From NCBI RefSeq assembly GCF_031202305.1, contig NZ_CP101731.1, forward strand, positions 1,240,001-1,304,000: a DNA stretch of 64,000 nt, given 5' to 3'. Of this stretch, positions 59,427 through 64,000 are shown in pieces. The notes beneath the pieces are model-generated. The model had not been told where the DNA came from. It made no database searches and saw only the letters and a program-made list of their open reading frames with translations. Each line of letters begins with the position of its first letter. The first letter of the stretch is position 1. A program made the position numbers and the translations under genes. The DNA comes from Pelagibacterium sp. 26DY04. GTDB taxonomy: Bacteria > Pseudomonadota > Alphaproteobacteria > Rhizobiales > Devosiaceae.

Positions 59427-59750
59427 ATGCCTCAAACGTTCATCGATACAAAACGGCAAGTGCTGACCGTCATCGTGGTCGTGATGGTCGATCCTTTCCG
59501 GCAGGACGATTTCCTTAAGCGGCTGGAGAAGATGATCGGAACCTTCACGCGTCACCAGCCAGGGTTCGTGTCGAGCGCCGTCCACGCCTCGGAGGATGGA
59601 GGGATGGTGATCAATTATTCCCAGTGGAGCCACCGCGCGAGCTTTCACGCATTCCGCGACCATCCCGAGGGGGAGCGGCATATCGCGGAGCTGCGGCAAA
59701 TCTGCGACAGCATGGACGCGCGCGTCATGCCGCCGCGTTTCATCGTCTAG
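59427..59750 (+). CDS. Antibiotic biosynthesis monooxygenase (ABM) domain protein
   Basis: This is 107 residues from ATG 59427, with AAAAGGAAG upstream; the longer frame to 59241 is not supported. The ABM ferredoxin-like fold shows QVLTVIVVVMVDPFRQDDFL, HQPGFVSSAVHASEDGGMV, NYSQWSHRASFHAFRDHPEG. The family includes quinol monooxygenases and heme-degrading enzymes as well as proteins of unknown role. Its 3' end overlaps that of the convergent AraC gene by 4 bases. It stands divergent from the hydrolase. Confidence 0.82.
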   Translation: MPQTFIDTKRQVLTVIVVVMVDPFRQDDFLKRLEKMIGTFTRHQPGFVSSAVHASEDGGMVINYSQWSHRASFHAFRDHPEGERHIAELRQICDSMDARVMPPRFIV

Positions 59751-60631
59751 GCCTGGATCTGCGCGCGGCGATAGGCGGCGGGCGTCGTGCCGCTGAGGCG
59801 CCGGAAATGGCGCGTGAGGTGTTCCTGGCTGGCGAAACCACATTCAAGCGCGATATGGGCGATGGGCAGGCTGGTCGCCGCGAGCAAGAGTTGTGCCCGT
59901 TCGACGCGGAGGCCCAGGAGATAGCGGTGGGGTGACGCCCTCAGGTGCGTTTTGAACAGCCGGCCCAAATGGGAGGCGCTGCACCGCACATGGTTCCCGA
60001 CGTCGTTGAGGGTGATCGACCGGTCCAGATTGCCGATCATGTATTCCACCGCCCGCGTGACCATGGTGCTTGAGGTCTGATCAGCGTTGGACAAGAGCCG
60101 CTGCTGTTCACCATGCGCTTCGGCGTGGCTGCGCGCGAGATGGCACAGGATCACGCTCGCCAGGCTGTCGAGCAATCCCGAGGCTGCCCCCATGGGAAGA
60201 TCGAGAACGTCCTGGGCCATGTCCAGTAGCCCGCCCAGCACCGCATCCGAGGCGAACATCATGGGGCGGCTGAGATTGGGCCGTTGATCGTGCGAGCGTG
60301 CAACGGCGGTCCCTTGAGGCAGGGCGAGCGCGGCATAGAGATTGGTGGCGCGATGGGCACAGCGCAGCCTGAAGGCGGCGTTGGGCGGAACGACCAGCAC
60401 GCCGCCTTCGGGCAGCGAGCGGGTATAGACCCGGTCGGAGTAATAGACGTCGGCGGTCATTTCGCCGCCCATGTGGCGGATGATGATAAGATCGGAAGCC
60501 GCGCCGAACGAAGCGGCGAACGGTCCTTCCCGGCGAATCTCCAAATCCATGCGGCGGCGTCCGCTGGTTACCGGTGGCGAGCCCGTAAGGGAGGGGCCGG
60601 GGGTGGTTACCCGCGCCAAATGCATCTGCAT
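59747..60631 (-). CDS. AraC family transcriptional regulator
   Basis: This is 294 residues from ATG 60631 (GGAG 7 bases upstream; a TTG one codon earlier is less likely). The N-terminal cupin-like sensor part (about 30-180) is divergent, of the AraC-binding-like type. The C-terminal HTH_18 has VRCSASHLGRLFKTHLRASP and PIAHIALECGFASQEHLTRHF, with the end SGTTPAAYRRAQ. Likely targets are the neighbouring hydrolase, ABM or secreted-protein genes. Confidence 0.92.
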   Translation of the reverse strand: MQMHLARVTTPGPSLTGSPPVTSGRRRMDLEIRREGPFAASFGAASDLIIIRHMGGEMTADVYYSDRVYTRSLPEGGVLVVPPNAAFRLRCAHRATNLYAALALPQGTAVARSHDQRPNLSRPMMFASDAVLGGLLDMAQDVLDLPMGAASGLLDSLASVILCHLARSHAEAHGEQQRLLSNADQTSSTMVTRAVEYMIGNLDRSITLNDVGNHVRCSASHLGRLFKTHLRASPHRYLLGLRVERAQLLLAATSLPIAHIALECGFASQEHLTRHFRRLSGTTPAAYRRAQIQA

Positions 60632-60832
60632 CAATCGTCTCCGTTCATCCGGATCACGCCAGGCCGATTGCGGGCGATGCGCAATCCCCGTGGGGCCGGC
60701 CGGAGCTTCCCGTGCCGGCGGTTTGGTGCATTTCCGCTCTTCTCTGGAGCGCTTCGAACTGGGCCAAGTCTTTGTCTGGCCGCGCTTCCCGGCCGCAAGT
60801 ATCGCTTTGCGACCGGGACGTTCTGGGAAGGA

Positions 60833-62164
60833 TCAGAAGCCGAACAGGGCTTCGTTCTCGGGCCGCTCCATGCCCTCTTCATGGAAGCGTTCCCACATCT
60901 GGGCCCACGGACGGCCGAACCAGTCGGGAACGACATAGTCGATCACCTGACCGGGCGAGACCGGCTGCGCCCTGCCGTCGACCGGGTAGATGGTCGGGTT
61001 GCATTCAACGAAGATGTACGGATGGCGGTCCTGGTATTCGCCAACACGTTCGAGCACGCGCACCATGCGGATCGGCTCGACCAGCGCTTCGGGATCGTAA
61101 AAGATCGCTTCGTGGCGCAGGCCGATCATGTTGCCCTGCTCGTCGGTCTCGGGCGAATAGATTTCGACCGTCTGCATCAGGTTGGAATGTTCGAACCCGC
61201 CATGGGTCATCCAGCCCTGGATGTTGGACGTCCAGGTGATCAGATGGTCGCCGTTCCAGAAACCGATGGTCTCTCCGTACCAGCGCGGCACGGCCTCGCC
61301 GAGACGGGGCACGCTGCCCTCCTCGATGATGAACTCGTCGCCGATGCGGATCTGAGTGAGGAAATTGTCGGCGACCCCGGTAAGGATCTGGACGATATCC
61401 TCGTTCATCAAAACCTGATGGTCGCGGACCGAATGCTCGTGCCAGCGGCGCAGGAAGCCCTCGGGCCAGCAATACTGGCTGGGCCACATGGCGGCATTGG
61501 TGTTGGCGTGGTGATAGGCTTCCTGAACGAAACGCTTCTGATATTCCGGGGTGAGCAGCGAAGTGATCGTGGTCGCCTGAACGATGCGGCCCCAGAACCA
61601 GTTTTCGCTTGAATCGTCATAGACCCCGTTCCAGTCGGGAAGGTCGTCCATGGGGCGCTTGAGGGTGGCTCCGGCCTCTTCGGCCTCGGCCAGCAGCGCT
61701 TCGTAATGCTCTTGAGCGGTTTCGAACGGGTAGGGGCTTACGATCTCCCCGCGCGGAAAATCCGCATCGCAAAAGCCCCAGGCGCCGGACTCCGGCGGAT
61801 TGTCTCCGATGATGGCATTGCCATAGGCGCCCCACTGGCTTTCCAGCCCCATGGGACTGTTGCAGCGGAAATATCGCGGATCGGACCACAAATCGACGTC
61901 CTGATAGAAATCGTCCGACGTGAAGATATCGCGCTCGAGCGGTTCCACCCCTTCTGGAACCTCCCCGTTGCGCGCGGCGATGGCTTCTCCTCCAAAAGCC
62001 CCTCCGCTTCCCGCGCCGACGGCCTGATGGCCCTCCTGATCGGCCATCGGCCATCCAAAGCCGACGCTTTCCTGCTCGTCCTGCGCAAGGACAGGTGGAA
62101 CCAGCGTCAGGCCGACGACGGCCAAGGACGCGAAAGCCAGATGACCTGGCAATCTTAAAGACAT
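60833..62164 (-). CDS. Secreted protein of unknown function (443 aa)
   Basis: It starts at ATG 62164 with GGAGGAGAG upstream and has a signal peptide (about 1-28, ending VLAQ). The mature protein has a helical part and then blocks PDWNGVYDDSSENWFW, LTPEYQKRF, GETIGFWNGDHLITWT, GGFEHSNLMQTVEIYS and LRHEAIFYDPEALVEP. The order (PDWxGxW, LTPEYQxxF, GxxIGxWxGDxLxTxT, then HS and an E..Y..DP region) recalls a family of secreted proteins common in sphingomonads and other degraders of steroids and aromatics; this is memory, not a search. Cys residues 99, 132, 232 and 397 (approximate) could form disulfides. An operator-like repeat precedes the gene. Confidence 0.75.
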   Translation of the reverse strand: MSLRLPGHLAFASLAVVGLTLVPPVLAQDEQESVGFGWPMADQEGHQAVGAGSGGAFGGEAIAARNGEVPEGVEPLERDIFTSDDFYQDVDLWSDPRYFRCNSPMGLESQWGAYGNAIIGDNPPESGAWGFCDADFPRGEIVSPYPFETAQEHYEALLAEAEEAGATLKRPMDDLPDWNGVYDDSSENWFWGRIVQATTITSLLTPEYQKRFVQEAYHHANTNAAMWPSQYCWPEGFLRRWHEHSVRDHQVLMNEDIVQILTGVADNFLTQIRIGDEFIIEEGSVPRLGEAVPRWYGETIGFWNGDHLITWTSNIQGWMTHGGFEHSNLMQTVEIYSPETDEQGNMIGLRHEAIFYDPEALVEPIRMVRVLERVGEYQDRHPYIFVECNPTIYPVDGRAQPVSPGQVIDYVVPDWFGRPWAQMWERFHEEGMERPENEALFGF

Positions 62165-62189
62165 GTTGATCTCTCCTCCCAGAGCAAAA

Positions 62190-62223
62190 ATTCGCTGTAC
62201 GAAAAAATATCCGTACAGCGAAT
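62190..62223 (-). promoter_or_regulatory. Probable IclR-type operator upstream of the secreted-protein gene
   Basis: A perfect 12-bp inverted repeat, ATTCGCTGTACG and its complement, is separated by 10 bases. Each arm contains a smaller near-palindrome: TTCGCTGTACGAA (62191-62203) and TCCGTACAGCGAA (62210-62222). The site lies 26-59 bases upstream of the ATG, overlapping the likely promoter. A matching TTCG-N5-CGAA lies before wrbA. Confidence 0.6.
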
Positions 62224-62520
62224 ACTGTTGGCGAAGCGGTTGGGCTTGTCAAGGTGGCAGGGGGAAGGGTGGCGTGAGCCGGAGGTGAGGAGGGACAATC
62301 CACAGCGCTGCTGGCGGTGCGGGAGGGGTTTGGACACACTTCTGCTGAGGGCGTGGAAGCCTTGCGGGTCTCCGGGTCAAGCCCGAAGACGACGAGGGGC
62401 GAGAGGGTGCGGCAAGAGCCGGGAGGGGCGCGCATACCTTGCCTCGGGTCAGGCCCGGGGTGACACGGTGGGTTAGGACAAGGGCGCGGACAACGCGGAT
62501 TGGGGGCACTCCCCTCTCCG

Positions 62521-62569
62521 CTCGTCATTGTCGGGCTTGACCCGACAATCCGCAGCGCTGCCGGTTGGA
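62521..62569. repeat. Type-B palindromic repeat, copy 2
   Basis: It is identical to 22442-22490 except for one base. The two copies are 40 kb apart. Confidence 0.8.
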
Positions 62570-62701
62570 AGAGGCGCGCGGCAAGAGCCGAGAAGGGCGC
62601 GCATATTTGGGAAGGGGCGTGGATCCCCTCGGGGCAAGCCCGAGGGTGACGAGGTGCGGGGGGAGCAGCCTTGGAGCAAGGCGTCGAATGGCTGATGGAG
62701 C

Positions 62702-63301
62702 CTAACCGTGCAGGCGGCGGGCGATGTCGGCGAGGTGGCGGCCTTGCCAGGTGGCGCCGTCGAGTTCCTGGGCGCTGGGCATGCGTGAGCCGTCGGATAG
62801 GGTGACGGTGGTCATCCCGTAAGGCGAGCCGCCGCGGACAACGTCCACGCCCATTTGATCCTGATAGGCGTAGCCCAGCGGCACGATGATGATGCCGTGG
62901 TGCTGCAATGCCGCCTGGGTGCTGAGGATCGCCTGTTCCTGGCCGCCATGCTGGGCGGCGGTGGAGGACATGACGGTCGCAACCTTGTTGACCAATGCAC
63001 CCTGGGCCCAGAGCGGTCCCGTCTGATCGAGGAAATTCTTCATCTGGGAAGCCATCATGCCGAACCGGGTCGAGATGCCGAAGATGAAGCCATCATAATC
63101 CGCCAGTTCTGCCGGAGTGGCGAAGGGGGCATCCTGTTCGAGCTTGTAGTAAGCCTTGCGGGCTACTTCTTCGGGGACAAGTTCGGGGACGCGCTTGATG
63201 GTGACTTCGGCGCCCGTTTCGCGGGCTCCGGCCGCCGCCGCCTGGGCCATCGCCTCCATGTGACCGAAGCTCGAATAGTAAAGGACAAGGATTTTTGCCA
63301 T
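62702..63301 (-). CDS. wrbA: NAD(P)H:quinone oxidoreductase, WrbA type
   Basis: This is a 199-residue flavodoxin-like FMN enzyme that reduces quinones by two electrons, avoiding semiquinones. The start [20 protein letters not shown] is the FMN-phosphate loop; [23 protein letters not shown] and [19 protein letters not shown] (here [14 protein letters not shown]) and [20 protein letters not shown] follow the WrbA pattern. The gene may protect against quinones formed in aromatic degradation. An IclR-type site lies 28 bases upstream. Confidence 0.95.
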   Translation of the reverse strand: MAKILVLYYSSFGHMEAMAQAAAAGARETGAEVTIKRVPELVPEEVARKAYYKLEQDAPFATPAELADYDGFIFGISTRFGMMASQMKNFLDQTGPLWAQGALVNKVATVMSSTAAQHGGQEQAILSTQAALQHHGIIIVPLGYAYQDQMGVDVVRGGSPYGMTTVTLSDGSRMPSAQELDGATWQGRHLADIARRLHG

Positions 63302-63734
63302 GCAATTTCTCCGCTAGGCGAAAATTAATTCGTGATACGAAGATTTTGATGGATGGAGGTGGGAAGTCAAGCCTCTTGGGGGCGGATCAGATTTGGGGGG
63401 CTGGACGGTAGGGGTGGCCCCACGTCTCCCGTGCCGCCGGATGTGTTGCGGATTGTCGGGTCAAGCCCGACAATGACGCCGGAGAGGGTGGGGGTAAGTG
63501 GCATCGATTAGGCGAGGAGGGGCCGGTCCATGTGGGGTGTTGATGGGGGATGCCACCTCTCCCCCTTGTCGTCTTCGGGCTTGACCGGAGACCCGCAACC
63601 TCTCCACGGCCTCAGAAAAGGTGTTTCCGGCACCACCGTCTGGCGATGCACGTACATGCGGCGTTCCGCTTCACCCGCCCCGCGCCGGCGGTTGGCCATG
63701 AGGTTCGAAGCGCGGGGCCCTCTCGTCTTCGGGT
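63302..63734. other. Intergenic region between wrbA and partial IclR gene
   Basis: There are 433 bases with no gene. They hold the wrbA control region with a TTCG-N5-CGAA site, an inverted half copy of the type-B palindrome (63448-63478) and a type-D palindrome (63566-63598) inverted relative to 62361-62397. Both flanking genes are on the minus strand. Confidence 0.65.
63329..63341 (-). promoter_or_regulatory. Probable IclR-type operator upstream of wrbA
   Basis: TTCGTGATACGAA is a perfect TTCG-N5-CGAA palindrome 28-40 bases upstream of the wrbA start. It matches the arm TTCGCTGTACGAA at 62191-62203 at 10 of 13 positions. Confidence 0.55.
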
Positions 63735-64000
63735 CTAGCGGCCCGCGGGGGTGAGGGCTGTTTTGACCAGGACGGGGTATTGCGAGAGCTTGGCGGTGAT
63801 GTTGCGCGAGGCTTGCAGCAGGAGCGATAGGCGCTCCTCGATCAGGGCTTGTGCCGAGAGGCGGCCGCTGTAGCCCGAGGTGTTGATCGCGGCGACCGCC
63901 CGGCCTTCACCGTCGAATACCGGCACCGCGAGCGAGGCGATGCCATAGTCGAGCTCGTCGATGCCGACCGCATAGCCGAGCCGTTTGGTTTCCTTGAGGA
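63735..64000 (-). CDS. IclR family regulator, C-terminal part
   Basis: Only the last ~88 codons are in the window; the frame is open to the right edge, and the GTG at 63926 is internal. The fragment has RLGYAVGIDELDYGIASLAVPVFDGEGRAVAAINTS-like order (written here in part: YGIASLAVPVFD, AVAAINTSGYSGR), which is the end of the IclR effector domain of the PcaR/PobR type. It is the nearest candidate to bind the TTCG-N5-CGAA sites before wrbA and the secreted-protein gene. Confidence 0.88.
   Translation of the reverse strand, partial: LKETKRLGYAVGIDELDYGIASLAVPVFDGEGRAVAAINTSGYSGRLSAQALIEERLSLLLQASRNITAKLSQYPVLVKTALTPAGR

Larger units (their letters stand above)
62165..62701. other. Intergenic region with operator and palindromic repeats
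   Basis: There are 537 bases with no gene. The first 60 bases are the control region of the secreted-protein gene. The rest holds a type-D palindrome (62361-62397), a type-B copy (62521-62569) and weaker relatives with CGGGTCAGGCCCGG and CGGGGCAAGCCCGA cores near 62447 and 62630. wrbA ends at the right border. Confidence 0.7.

Noticed and set aside
22442..62569. The two 49-base repeats as ends of a 40-kb integrated island
   Set aside because: The DNA between them is mostly core genes (cob operon, nadC-independent transport, nspC), a third half copy exists, and no integrase is present.
62228..62679. Short open frames in the wrbA upstream/downstream intergenic DNA
   Set aside because: They run through type-B and type-D palindromes and have low-complexity Arg/Pro translations.
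58177..64000. A complete new degradation pathway
   Set aside because: The genes look catabolic, but ring-opening, CoA or transporter genes that would define a pathway are not in the window; only a regulon is proposed.

Overview
The window is GC-rich, gene-dense bacterial chromosome. Gene content points to an alphaproteobacterium of the Hyphomicrobiales, most likely near Devosiaceae (Devosia/Pelagibacterium-like). Supporting features are an aerobic cobalamin operon in the Pseudomonas denitrificans style, a Yej-type oligopeptide importer, TRAP transport, the carboxy(nor)spermidine polyamine route, citramalate synthase, and intergenic palindromes of the kind scattered through this order. The placement is an inference from gene families; no rRNA or tRNA gene is visible. 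I see no prophage, insertion sequence or CRISPR array.

Layout. 1-1.1 kb: end of an ABC-2 exporter operon with an intrinsic terminator. 1.5-6.9 kb: a tightly overlapping run of cysS, a DUF559 nuclease-like gene carrying a palindromic repeat in its 5' part, three tandem GFA-fold zinc proteins, a VOC protein and cimA. 7-11.8 kb: a LysM/Ig-like anchored protein with a probable CTG start, then a Cys-rich ArsR regulator beside an Atm1-type ABC exporter. 12-17.6 kb: RND efflux pump with a PadR regulator. 17.7-22.4 kb: nadC-lldD, a 48-residue membrane protein and a PAS-GGDEF-EAL protein. 22.9-30.7 kb: a Yej-type importer with a D-amino-acid dehydrogenase, interrupted by a VapC-like toxin-antitoxin cassette. 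30.8-33.8 kb: four small-envelope/stress genes. 33.9-40 kb: a Cache histidine kinase and NarL-type regulator, divergent from a TRAP binding protein, with the TRAP permeases nearby. 40.9-42.5 kb: PAP2 and DUF1206 membrane proteins. 42.6-48.7 kb: cobF-G-H-I-J-L-M, without cobK. 48.9-51.4 kb: carboxynorspermidine decarboxylase and dehydrogenase. 51.5-55.7 kb: IclR regulator, gamma-glutamyltransferase, DHA2 drug exporter. 55.9-58.1 kb: membrane-anchored cytochrome c, small proteins, Ca2+/H+ antiporter. 58.2-64 kb: a catabolic-looking block (secreted alpha/beta hydrolase, ABM monooxygenase, AraC, unknown secreted protein, WrbA, partial IclR).

How the genes work together. Most of the window is ordinary housekeeping and transport. 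The most interesting signals are: (i) a TTCG-N5-CGAA palindrome in front of both the unknown secreted protein and wrbA, next to a partial IclR gene, suggesting one small regulon; (ii) a toxin-antitoxin cassette inside the importer operon whose toxin stop overlaps a TTG start of the ATPase gene; (iii) two hairpins, the second ending in seven T, directly before the first ATG of nspC, resembling an attenuator; (iv) a 173-bp repeat with perfect 12-bp terminal inverted repeats kept in frame inside a coding region. I did not find a clearly new defence or mobile system.

Limits. All family calls come from reading the translations and motifs; no database search was run.
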